From assembly GCF_030866825.1 (NCBI RefSeq), contig NZ_CP133020.1, forward strand, positions 3,100,001-3,164,000: DNA of 64,000 nucleotides, written 5' to 3'. The DNA comes from Rathayibacter sp. SW19 (GTDB taxonomy: Bacteria; Actinomycetota; Actinomycetes; Actinomycetales; Microbacteriaceae). The translations under genes and the position numbers were made by a program. Below, piece by piece: positions 16,223 to 24,350 of the stretch (the first letter of the stretch is position 1; each line of letters starts with the position of its first letter). The notes under the pieces were generated by a model. The model was not told the DNA's origin and did no database searches. It saw only the letters and a program-made list of their open reading frames with translations.

Positions 16223-17610
16223 CCTCAATGCCGACAGCACACGCGCATCCCCGCCGCACCATGGCCGCGCTCTGCGTCGGCACGGCACTCAGCGCCTTGA
16301 ACTCGGGCATGATCGCGGTCGCCCTCGCCACGCTGCGTCGTGACTTCACCCTGGATCTCGCCACTGTCACCTGGGTGATCACGACCTACTATCTTGCTTC
16401 GGCTGCGCTGCAGCCGCTGATGGGGCGCATCGCGGACCGCCATGGGCCCAGGCGCCTCTTCACCTTCGGAATGGCTGTCATCATTGTGACCGGCGCCCTG
16501 ACACCGTTCGCACCTGCGTTCTGGATCGTCTGTGTAGCACGCATCCTGTTCGCAGTCGGCATGGCAACCGCGTTCCCGTCCGCGACCGCGATGCTACGCG
16601 CGATTTCGGAGAAATCCGGCGTGAGCGCCTCGAAAATGATCGGGCGAATCCAGACGATCGACACGGGAACAGCGGCCATCGGCCCGATCATCGGTGGAGT
16701 CCTGATCACCCAATTCGGCTGGCAGGCGATCTTCTGGATCAACGTGCCGCTCGCTGCAATCGCCCTGGTCGGCGTGCTTCTGCTTGCGCCGGCCGACGGC
16801 ATCCGGCGCAGCGTGCCCATTCGGGAGACGCTCGTGGAATCCGACATCCCAGGAATTCTCGCCTTCTCGGCGTCGATCATCGCCATCCTGACGTTCCTGC
16901 TCGGGCTGCCGAGCAACCCTCGCTGGTGGCTTCTCGCCGTCGTCGTCGTGATGGCGGCGCTGTTCGTCTGGCGAGAACTGCACTACGCCCACCCGTTCAT
17001 CGATCTGCGGCTGCTCGCAGCCAACACGCCGCTCCTGCGTGTGTATGCCTGCTTCCTGCTGGTCAATCTGCTGTTCTACACGGTTCTGTTCGGGCTGCCG
17101 CCGTTTCTCGAAGAAAACGGCGGCTACAGCGCGGATGTCGTCGGCGCGCTCATGATCCCGCTCGCAGCGTTTACGGTATTTCTGAGTCCGCTCGTGGAAA
17201 AGCTGATCGACAGGCGCGGCCTGCGGTTTGCGCTGATCCTCGGTGGCGCAGGATCGGTGATCGCGGCAGCGATCATGGGTGTGCTCGCCGCCTCGACCGC
17301 TCCGCTGGTCGTCATCCTCGTCGGTTCTGCGCTCGGCATCCCGTATTGCGTCTTGCTGATCGCCCTGACCCAGGCGCTGTATGTGGCCGCTCCGGCAGGA
17401 CAACGGGGCCAGGCGGCCGGCTTGTTCCAGACCACGCGATGCCTGGCCGGCATCAGTTCAACCGTCATCGTCGGCATTTCATTCTCGACGGGAACCACGT
17501 CTGAAAACTGGTCCCTGATGGCCACCGTCGTCACGGTGCTCGCGGCCGCGTACCTGATCTTGGTGATCGTGTGGCGGGCCCGCCCTCGCGCTGAGACCGT
17601 CACCGGATAA
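16219..17610 (+). CDS. MFS transporter (DHA2-like multidrug exporter)
   Basis: 463-residue permease with about 14 hydrophobic segments. MGRIADRHGPRRLF is the loop 2-3 MFS signature and TGTAAIGPIIGGVLITQFGW the motif C typical of antiporter-type exporters. It starts at ATG 16219 inside the flavoprotein stop (ATGA); a longer frame would overlap the oxidase by over 100 bases. Possible exporter of the oxidase product or of a toxic compound that both genes respond to (inference). Confidence 0.88.
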   Translation: MTSMPTAHAHPRRTMAALCVGTALSALNSGMIAVALATLRRDFTLDLATVTWVITTYYLASAALQPLMGRIADRHGPRRLFTFGMAVIIVTGALTPFAPAFWIVCVARILFAVGMATAFPSATAMLRAISEKSGVSASKMIGRIQTIDTGTAAIGPIIGGVLITQFGWQAIFWINVPLAAIALVGVLLLAPADGIRRSVPIRETLVESDIPGILAFSASIIAILTFLLGLPSNPRWWLLAVVVVMAALFVWRELHYAHPFIDLRLLAANTPLLRVYACFLLVNLLFYTVLFGLPPFLEENGGYSADVVGALMIPLAAFTVFLSPLVEKLIDRRGLRFALILGGAGSVIAAAIMGVLAASTAPLVVILVGSALGIPYCVLLIALTQALYVAAPAGQRGQAAGLFQTTRCLAGISSTVIVGISFSTGTTSENWSLMATVVTVLAAAYLILVIVWRARPRAETVTG

Positions 17611-17613
17611 TCA

Positions 17614-17640
17614 GGGCCGCGGAGTCCCAAGCCGCGGCCT
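17614..17640. terminator. hairpin between convergent genes
   Basis: GGCCGCGG (17615-17622) and CCGCGGCC (17632-17639) form a perfect 8-bp GC stem with a 9-base loop, between the MFS stop (17610) and the UPF0182 stop (17645). Symmetric, so it can serve both strands; no strong U-tract. Confidence 0.65.
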
Positions 17641-17644
17641 TCAG

Positions 17645-20587
17645 CTACTTGGTCGGCGTCGGTTTGGGCGTCGAAGTCGGCGTTGACGTCGGCGTCGATG
17701 TCGGAGTCGCAGACTCGGCGGCGAGCGCCGCGGCGATCGCATCCTGCAACTGCTTGTCTGCGACACCGTATGCCGCCCAGTCACCGGCCGTCAGCGCAGC
17801 CTGGCGGGCCGAGATTGCGGCCTGAGCGTCAGCGAGCGCCTTCTGCAGCGCCGCGTTGTTCGCGGCAGAGCCCGTACCGGGCGTCGTCGTCGAGGGCGGA
17901 GTCGTCGGGTTCGTGACAACACCCGTGTCACCGGTGGTCGCACCCGAGTTTCCGCCGAACAGCACGTCCAGCGCTTGGCTGAGCGTGTCTTCGAACGCGA
18001 TCTTGTTGCCGAAAGCGACGAGGATCTTCTGCAACAGCGGGTAGCTGGTCGTGCCCTTCGACTGCACGTATACCGGCTCGACATAGAGCAGCCCACCACC
18101 GACGGGTAGCGTCAGCAGGTTGCCGTTCTTCACGTCGGTTGACCCCTGCCTGAGCAGGTTGAGATAGGTCGAGACTGTCGTGTCTGCGTCGAAATTGGCC
18201 TGAACCTGGCCCGGGCCCGGCACGTTGTCGTTGGATGGCAGGCGCAGCATCCGCAGAGTTCCGTAGTCTTTCGCCACCTGGCCAGGGGTACTGCCGGCAT
18301 TCGCGTCGACGGCGAGATAGCCGCGCAGAACACTGCGGTTGGATTCACTGGTCGCCTCTGGAATATAGGTCGAATACAGCGAGAACGTCGGTGCGCTCTG
18401 CCCAGGCATCTGCATCGTGAGGTAATACGGCGGCTGGGTGTTATTGACCGAGTTCGGGTCTTCCGGTGTCTTCCAGGCATCCTCACTGGAGAAGTAGGAG
18501 CCCGGATCGGTGACGTGGTACGTGCCGAGGATGCTGCGCTGCACCTTGAACAGGTCGGCCGGGTAGCGCACGTGGCTGAGCAGCTCGCCGCTCATCGAAC
18601 TCAGCGGCTTGAGGGTCCCGGGGAAGATCTTCTGCCAGGTCTTCAGAATCGGATCACTCGTGTCCCACGCGTACAGCGTGACCTTGCCCGTGTATGCGTC
18701 AACCGTTGCTTTGACCGAGTTGCGAATGTAGTTGATGTCGTCCATCGGATACAACTGCTTCGGCGTCTGGGTGTCTGCGATCGCATCGCTGAGGCTCTGC
18801 TGGGCCGAGTAGGGGTAGGCGTCGCTGGTGGTGTAGCCGTCGATGATCCACTGAACACGCCCGTTGATCACACTCGGGTACGGGTCGGAATCCAGCGTCA
18901 GATACGGCGCAACGGCGCGCACGCGTGACGCGGGGTCTCTGTTGTACAAGATTTGCGAATCCTTGTTCACCGCGTTGGAGAGCAAGATCTCCTGATCCTG
19001 GAACTTGAGCGCATACACGAGCTGATTGAAGACGTTGTCGAGCTTCGGCCCGCCGTTGCCGCTGTAGGTCGTGTAGGTCTGCTGGTTCGCACCGGTGCCT
19101 GCCGGGTAATCGAGTTCGACCGGCTTACTGCTTGCTGGTGCGCCGACAATCGAATACTTCGGCGAATCCGTGCCGAAATAGATCCGCGGCTGGTAGTTGC
19201 CGAGCTTGCCCGAGGTCGGGATGCCGGACTCGAGGAAGTTGGGCTGACCGTCAGACGTGCGCTGGTTGCCGTAGGCAGCGACGACACCATAGCCGTGGGT
19301 GTACACGATCGTGTCGTTGTACCAGTTCTGCGCCGCACCGAGGCCCGACTGGTGAAGCTCACGAGTGGACACCACGGTGTCCTGCTCTTTACCGTCGATG
19401 TTGTAACGGTCCACATACAGAGTCTGCGGGAAGCCGTAATACTGTTTGAACTGCTGCAACTGGCCGAAAGCAGGCGACACGATCGCGGGGTCGAGGATGC
19501 GGATGCTCGCGGTGGTGGTCGCATCCTTTCGCAGTTGCCCTGCCTCAGCGTCGGTGACCGCGTTGTACGACTTCACCTGCACGTTCGACACCCCATACGC
19601 GTCACGCGTTGCGTTGATCGATCGCGTGATGTACGGCGCTTCGATTGTCTTGATGCTCGGTTCCACCTGGAACTGTTGCACACCCCAGGGGAAGAGGGCA
19701 CCGACGACGATGGCGGAGACCAGCAGCAGCGCTGTGCCGACCATCGGGAAACGCCAGCGACCGATAAACGCGGTGAGCACGAACAACAGCGCCACGACGA
19801 TCGCAATACCCGCCAAGATCGTGCGCCCCGGAATCGTGGCGTTGACGTCGGTGTAGGCAGCACCGTTGATCATGTTGTGCACATTGCTGTCGGTCAGCGT
19901 CACGTAGCGGTCGAGCCAGATGCTGACGGCCTGAAGAAGCAGATATAGCGCTGCAATCACGGCGATCTGCACGCGTGCAGCCTTCGAGATGCGCACCTCG
20001 CGACCGCTGATCCTGATGGAACCGTACAGGTAACTGGTTGCCAACGTTGCGATGAGCGCGATGATGACGACGGCGGATGAGAACCCGACGAGCCCACGGT
20101 AGAACGGCAGGTCGAACAGGTAGAACGAAATGTCCAGATGGAACAGCGGGTCGGTCTTGCCGGACGGCGTGCCGTTCAACCACATCAACGTGGTCTGCCA
20201 CCGGCTCGCCGTTGCCACCCCCGAGAACAGCCCGAAGACGATCGGGATGCCATACATCGCCAGCCTTCTCAGCGGCTCGATGACCTGCTGGTAACGATCC
20301 AATTGACCGCTGAGCTTTGCATAGACCGGTCGTAGCCGGTATGCCAGTTGCATCGCCAACCAGAGCGGCAACGCCATCGCCAAGAAGCCGATGATGAACA
20401 GTACGACACCGGCGGCCCACTGGGTCGTGAGCACCTCTAAAAAGCCGACCTGCGAATACCAGAGCACATCCGCATAGAGGCTGGCGAAGATGAAGAAGCC
20501 GATCAGCAGGGCGACGATGATCGCCAGAGTGATCCAAATGGCCGCTCGTCGAGACCGATTCGGCCGCGCTGTTGCTGTGGATGTCAC
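17645..20587 (-). CDS. UPF0182 family large membrane protein
   Basis: 980-residue membrane protein. Seven N-terminal helices (first ITLAIIVALLIGFFIFASLY, last MVGTALLLVSAIVVGALF) are followed by a large external domain of about 600 residues with WYNDTIVYTHGYGVVAAYGN and PDDINY-like segments typical of UPF0182. The C-terminus is a Gly/Thr/Pro-rich linker, an Ala-rich helix (ALADAQAAISARQAALTAGD) and a TPTS repeat tail. GTG start at 20587 with GAGG upstream. Conserved in actinobacteria, function unknown; from memory the mycobacterial orthologue is also next to the PDZ-Lon gene. Confidence 0.92.
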   Translation of the reverse strand: MTSTATARPNRSRRAAIWITLAIIVALLIGFFIFASLYADVLWYSQVGFLEVLTTQWAAGVVLFIIGFLAMALPLWLAMQLAYRLRPVYAKLSGQLDRYQQVIEPLRRLAMYGIPIVFGLFSGVATASRWQTTLMWLNGTPSGKTDPLFHLDISFYLFDLPFYRGLVGFSSAVVIIALIATLATSYLYGSIRISGREVRISKAARVQIAVIAALYLLLQAVSIWLDRYVTLTDSNVHNMINGAAYTDVNATIPGRTILAGIAIVVALLFVLTAFIGRWRFPMVGTALLLVSAIVVGALFPWGVQQFQVEPSIKTIEAPYITRSINATRDAYGVSNVQVKSYNAVTDAEAGQLRKDATTTASIRILDPAIVSPAFGQLQQFKQYYGFPQTLYVDRYNIDGKEQDTVVSTRELHQSGLGAAQNWYNDTIVYTHGYGVVAAYGNQRTSDGQPNFLESGIPTSGKLGNYQPRIYFGTDSPKYSIVGAPASSKPVELDYPAGTGANQQTYTTYSGNGGPKLDNVFNQLVYALKFQDQEILLSNAVNKDSQILYNRDPASRVRAVAPYLTLDSDPYPSVINGRVQWIIDGYTTSDAYPYSAQQSLSDAIADTQTPKQLYPMDDINYIRNSVKATVDAYTGKVTLYAWDTSDPILKTWQKIFPGTLKPLSSMSGELLSHVRYPADLFKVQRSILGTYHVTDPGSYFSSEDAWKTPEDPNSVNNTQPPYYLTMQMPGQSAPTFSLYSTYIPEATSESNRSVLRGYLAVDANAGSTPGQVAKDYGTLRMLRLPSNDNVPGPGQVQANFDADTTVSTYLNLLRQGSTDVKNGNLLTLPVGGGLLYVEPVYVQSKGTTSYPLLQKILVAFGNKIAFEDTLSQALDVLFGGNSGATTGDTGVVTNPTTPPSTTTPGTGSAANNAALQKALADAQAAISARQAALTAGDWAAYGVADKQLQDAIAAALAAESATPTSTPTSTPTSTPKPTPTK
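17667..17702 (-). repeat. 12-bp in-frame tandem repeat in UPF0182 gene
   Basis: Three 12-bp units (17667-17678, 17679-17690, 17691-17702) encode TPTS repeats at the extreme C-terminus. Confidence 0.8.
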
Positions 20588-20728
20588 GTGTTTGCCCTCA
20601 TCGGTGTTCTGTCCAGGTCGCTGTGCTGTGCAAGCGTGGAATAACCATCCTAGGCGCGGATGCCTGTGGATGCGCTCGGGCCGAGCAGTGCGACCGCCGG
20701 GACCGGGTCTCGCAGCAGAACGACGCGG

Positions 20729-21883
20729 TCACTTGGCGGGGCACGCGGGCAGCCCCGCGATATTGCCCTTCTCGCTGATGGTCTTGAGCACCGTCAGCGA
20801 GTCCTTCAGCGTCTTGACCGCGAAAACGCGGATGCCGTTCGGAATGTGGCCCGTCACTTCGTCGCAATTGGACGCGGGGGCGAGAAACCATTGGGCACCG
20901 GCGGCGCGTGCACCGAACATCTTCTGTTGGATGCCACCGATTGCCCCGACATTGCCCTCATTGTCGATCGTGCCTGTGCCTGCGACACGCTGTCCGTCAT
21001 TGAGCGCACCAGGCGTGAGCTTGTCGATGATTCCGAGCGCGAACATCTGCCCGGCGCTCGGCCCACCCACGTTGTTCAGCTGGATCTTCACGTTGATCGG
21101 GAAGGTGTAGTCCATGCCGGCACCGATTCCGAGGATGACGGCACCGTCGCGATCCGTTGGTGTGACGGTGACGGTCTGCGTGGCGCCTTCGCGCGTGATG
21201 CCGAGTTTGGCGGGATTGCCCGCCCCGTTCTTCGCCAGTGCTGAGCGCAGCGACTGCACTCCGGGAATCGCAGTGCCGTTCACCGTGTTGATCTCGTCGC
21301 CCACCTTCAGCGCGCCGGCTGCCGGTGTGCCGGAGATCACCTGTTTGACCGCCACCGCCTGTGGAAACTTGTAACCCAGTTGATTCAGCGCGGCTGCGAT
21401 CGCGTCCTGCTGCGAATCGACCATCATCTGTTCGTTCTGCTGATTCTGCTCGTCGACCGACACAGACGGCGGGAACGCGACATCAACCGGGATGACCGCC
21501 ATGCTCGGGTCGAACCACGCCTCGATCACGTCGAGCCAATTCGGCAATTGCTTCGGGTTGCCCTGCACACCGACGGTCAGCAGATCAAGGCTGCCGGAGG
21601 TCGGATAGGTTTTGGTGTCCGGAATTGAAATGAGCCGCTGCGGGTTGCTGCCAGCTGCTTGCTTCGGCCACACCGGCTGATCGTAACCCAACGTGTTGAA
21701 CACCGGCCCCGGCTGCTCGATCACGTAGGGCGCAGGGCTCACACCCAGCACCAACACGGCGACTATTGCGATCGCGAGCAGCACCCATCCGACAATGACG
21801 CTCCGCCGCATTCGGGGCCGGGCTGCCGGCTGCCACTGCGGCACCCGGGCTGATTCCGAGTCGTCAGCAGAGAACAGCGTCAC
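20729..21883 (-). CDS. membrane-anchored PDZ/S16 Lon-type serine protease (YlbL-like)
   Basis: 384 residues. One N-terminal membrane helix (VIVGWVLLAIAIVAVLVLGVS) anchors an external PDZ domain (VKQVISGTPAAGALKVGDEI ... NGTAIPGVQSLR) and a C-terminal S16 Lon protease fold. The Ser-Lys dyad is visible as GGPSAGQMFALGI and GGIQQKMFGARAAG. YlbL-type proteases remove the cell-division inhibitor YneA in Bacillus; the actinobacterial substrate is unknown. I choose GTG 21883 (AAGGA upstream) over longer starts. It lies 141 bases upstream of UPF0182 on the same strand. Confidence 0.88.
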   Translation of the reverse strand: MTLFSADDSESARVPQWQPAARPRMRRSVIVGWVLLAIAIVAVLVLGVSPAPYVIEQPGPVFNTLGYDQPVWPKQAAGSNPQRLISIPDTKTYPTSGSLDLLTVGVQGNPKQLPNWLDVIEAWFDPSMAVIPVDVAFPPSVSVDEQNQQNEQMMVDSQQDAIAAALNQLGYKFPQAVAVKQVISGTPAAGALKVGDEINTVNGTAIPGVQSLRSALAKNGAGNPAKLGITREGATQTVTVTPTDRDGAVILGIGAGMDYTFPINVKIQLNNVGGPSAGQMFALGIIDKLTPGALNDGQRVAGTGTIDNEGNVGAIGGIQQKMFGARAAGAQWFLAPASNCDEVTGHIPNGIRVFAVKTLKDSLTVLKTISEKGNIAGLPACPAK

Positions 21884-21983
21884 GTGCCACGGTCCTTCCT
21901 CGCTGGCGTGTTCGCGACGGGCGGACACCTCGATGCACGAGCTTAGGGCAATTCCCATCCACCGCCGAGCAGCACAGGTTAGC

Positions 21984-21989
21984 GTAGAT
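21984..21989 (+). promoter_or_regulatory. -10 element upstream of DUF2342 gene
   Basis: TAGATT 43 bases before the ATG at 22033, allowing a leader of about 36 bases that includes AAAGAGG. Confidence 0.35.
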
Positions 21990-22032
21990 TCTGCGCCTGA
22001 AAGGTTGCCCTGGTATGAAAGAGGCGGATGAG

Positions 22033-23388
22033 ATGGCTGAGAACGAACCCGACAACGCCGACAACGCCGACGACGAGTTCCAGAACATGCTGCGCGACAT
22101 CCTGTCCGGCAACTCCTCGATCGACCCGAGCCAGCTGGCGGGCGCGGCGGGGCTGCCCAATGATCCTGCCGCGATCCAGCAGCTGCTCGGGCAGCTGCAG
22201 AACGCCATCCGAAACGGCTCAGACGGCATCAACTGGAATCTCGCGCTCGAGCAGGGCAAAGAACTCGCGGCGAAGGATGCGAAGCCCACCGACCCAGCGC
22301 AACGCGCCGCTCTCGAACAAGCCTTCCACGTTGCTGCCCTCTGGCTCGACGAGGTCACAGACATTTCGGCTCTGGTGCTGGAACCTCAGCTGATCGGGCG
22401 CCCGGAGTGGGTGCGATTGACGATGCCGCTGTGGACGCAGTTGGCCGAACCGGTGGCCACGAGCATCTCGAACGCGCTGACCCAAGTGCTCCAAGAGCAA
22501 GCCCCAGAAGAGATGCAGGCGATGCTTGCAGGCGCAGGCAACGTGGTGCGTGCTGTCGGCGGCACCCTGTTCGCGATGCAACTCGGCCAAGTAGTCGGCC
22601 AGCTCGCCTCAGAAGTGGTCTCGGGAGGCGATGTCGGCATCCCTCTGCTTGAAGACGGCACGGCTGCCCTCCTGCCACAGAACGTCTCCGAGTTCGGAGA
22701 AGGGCTCGACATTCCCGTCGACCAGGTGGCGCTGTACCTCGCGGTGCGTGAATTAGCACACGCCCGTCTGTTCCGGCACGCCAAGTGGTTGCGGCTGCAA
22801 CTGCTGACCTCGATCACCGAGTTCGCCAAAGGGTTGCACATCGACACGCAGCGGATGCAGGAGCTCGCGGAGAGCTTCGATCCGGCTAATCCAGAGGAAT
22901 TGCGGCAGGCCATGGTCAGCGGTGCGCTGATCCCGCCGAAGACCGAGGCGCAACTGGCGGCGCTGGGCCGCTTGGAGACCATGCTCGCCCTGATCGAAGG
23001 CTGGGTCGACGTCGTCACGGCCAGAGCGACCGCCCGCCTGCCGAAGACGGATGCCGTGGCGGAGACGGTTCGGCGCCGTCGCGCGGCCGGCGGGCCCGCC
23101 GAGTCCGCGTTCGCCACGTTGGTCGGGCTTGAATTGCGGCCGCGTCGGCTGCGCGAGGCTGCCGCGCTGTGGCAAGCGGTGACGGATGCCGTCGGAAACG
23201 ACGGCCGGGACGGCCTGTGGTCGCATCCCGACCTCCTCCCGACCTCGGAAGACCTGGACAATCCGGCCGCGCTCGTTGCGCGCCTGTCCGCCGCAGCACG
23301 CGGCGAGGAACCGGAGTTGGACGAGGTGGATCAAGCGCTCGAAGACCTCTTGCGCGACGACGGATCCGACCGCCCGACCGAAGCCTGA
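22033..23388 (+). CDS. zinc-dependent metalloprotease-like protein (DUF2342)
   Basis: 451-residue protein of the actinobacterial DUF2342 / putative hydrolase family. The candidate metal motif is YLAVRELAHARLFRHAKWL: REx2H replaces the canonical HExxH, as is usual in this family, so protease activity is uncertain. Acidic N-terminus, mostly helical, predicted cytoplasmic. Two starts are possible; ATG 22033 is preferred because AAAGAGG lies 8 bases upstream, whereas ATG 22015 has poor spacing. Diverges from the PDZ-Lon gene in the order known in mycobacteria. Confidence 0.85.
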   Translation: MAENEPDNADNADDEFQNMLRDILSGNSSIDPSQLAGAAGLPNDPAAIQQLLGQLQNAIRNGSDGINWNLALEQGKELAAKDAKPTDPAQRAALEQAFHVAALWLDEVTDISALVLEPQLIGRPEWVRLTMPLWTQLAEPVATSISNALTQVLQEQAPEEMQAMLAGAGNVVRAVGGTLFAMQLGQVVGQLASEVVSGGDVGIPLLEDGTAALLPQNVSEFGEGLDIPVDQVALYLAVRELAHARLFRHAKWLRLQLLTSITEFAKGLHIDTQRMQELAESFDPANPEELRQAMVSGALIPPKTEAQLAALGRLETMLALIEGWVDVVTARATARLPKTDAVAETVRRRRAAGGPAESAFATLVGLELRPRRLREAAALWQAVTDAVGNDGRDGLWSHPDLLPTSEDLDNPAALVARLSAAARGEEPELDEVDQALEDLLRDDGSDRPTEA

Positions 23389-23465
23389 TCGTCGGAGCGA
23401 CTCGGCGAGGGCAGCGCTGCGCCGCCGCCTGTGGATAACTTTCGCGCGGCATCCGCGAAAACCGG

Positions 23466-23471
23466 CATCAT
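23466..23471 (+). promoter_or_regulatory. -10 element, leaderless start
   Basis: CATCAT ends 6 bases before the ATG at 23478; no ribosome-binding site is present. Confidence 0.35.
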
Positions 23472-23477
23472 TCCTTC

Positions 23478-24350
23478 ATGGTGCTTCGACTGAATCCTCG
23501 CATTCCGGTTCTCTGGCGAAACCCGTATTGCATGCAGGTGGGGGTTGACATCCCCACCTGCACGCTCCCGGATGCCACCACCGCGACCCAGCGCATGCTC
23601 GCGGCACTTGCCGTCGGCGTGCCACGCTCCGGCCTTGAGTTGATCGGCACCGAAGCCGGCGCGACACCGTCGGAGATCGCGGCACTTCTTGCCGCACTGC
23701 GCCCCGCCCTGCTGCCGCAGACGGTCGAGGGTGCAGTTCTTCCGCCCCGGCCGCGGGTCGCCGTTGACGGAATGGGTCGCTGCGCGGTGCTACTGCGCGA
23801 GCTGATCCCGCAGAACGGAATGGATGTGGCAGACGAAGATGCCGGCGTGATCGATGCCGCGGTGATCGTAGCCCGCTTCGCGATCACCCCGGCACGGCAC
23901 GGCGCGTGGCTGCGTCGCGACATCCCGCATCTGCCCGTCGTATTCGGCGACCGGTTTGTGCGGATCGGCCCGTTCATTGAACCCGGCGACGGCCCCTGTC
24001 TGCACTGCATCGAGCTCGAACGGGTCGATGCGGATCCAGCCTGGCCTGCGATGGCGACCCAGCTCGCCGGCAAGAACGCCGCCGCCGAGACCACGCTCGG
24101 CTCCGCGGATGCTGCAACGCGCGCAACCCGTATTCTGGCAGCACGTCTGGTGGGTTCGCCCGGCGGGCTGAGCGCGAGCAGCAGCATCCTGGTCGACGAA
24201 AGCTCCGGGCTCGTCAGTGCATTCGCACACTGGATTCACGAGGACTGCCGGTGCCGATCTCTGCCAGAAAACGTGACGGAACTCGCTGGAGCGCGCGACC
24301 GCTCCCCTGGGCGGACCAGCTCAACTGCAGGCGGCGTCGCGCGCGCGTGA
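23478..24350 (+). CDS. ThiF-like / TOMM cyclodehydratase-like protein
   Basis: 290 residues. It resembles the leader-binding, ThiF-like partner of azoline-forming cyclodehydratases: the segment RIGPFIEPGDGPCLHCIELERVD carries CxxC and a second cluster HEDCRC lies near residue 257, together a likely structural zinc site. The N-terminus (LRLNPRIPVLWRNP) matches the opening of actinobacterial homologues. No precursor peptide or YcaO gene is nearby, and the protein sits in a housekeeping block, so a role outside natural-product synthesis is likely (inference). Its last 137 bases overlap the coding end of uvrD2 on the other strand; the conserved part ends near 24270. Confidence 0.65.
   Translation: MVLRLNPRIPVLWRNPYCMQVGVDIPTCTLPDATTATQRMLAALAVGVPRSGLELIGTEAGATPSEIAALLAALRPALLPQTVEGAVLPPRPRVAVDGMGRCAVLLRELIPQNGMDVADEDAGVIDAAVIVARFAITPARHGAWLRRDIPHLPVVFGDRFVRIGPFIEPGDGPCLHCIELERVDADPAWPAMATQLAGKNAAAETTLGSADAATRATRILAARLVGSPGGLSASSSILVDESSGLVSAFAHWIHEDCRCRSLPENVTELAGARDRSPGRTSSTAGGVARA

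Noticed and set aside
16594..17403. 269-codon minus-strand frame opposite the MFS gene
   Set aside because: Gln/Arg/Asp-rich complement of membrane-helix codons, a common artefact of antisense frames.
18953..19948. 331-codon plus-strand frame inside the UPF0182 gene
   Set aside because: Antisense shadow without hydrophobic segments or motifs; UPF0182 reading is unambiguous.
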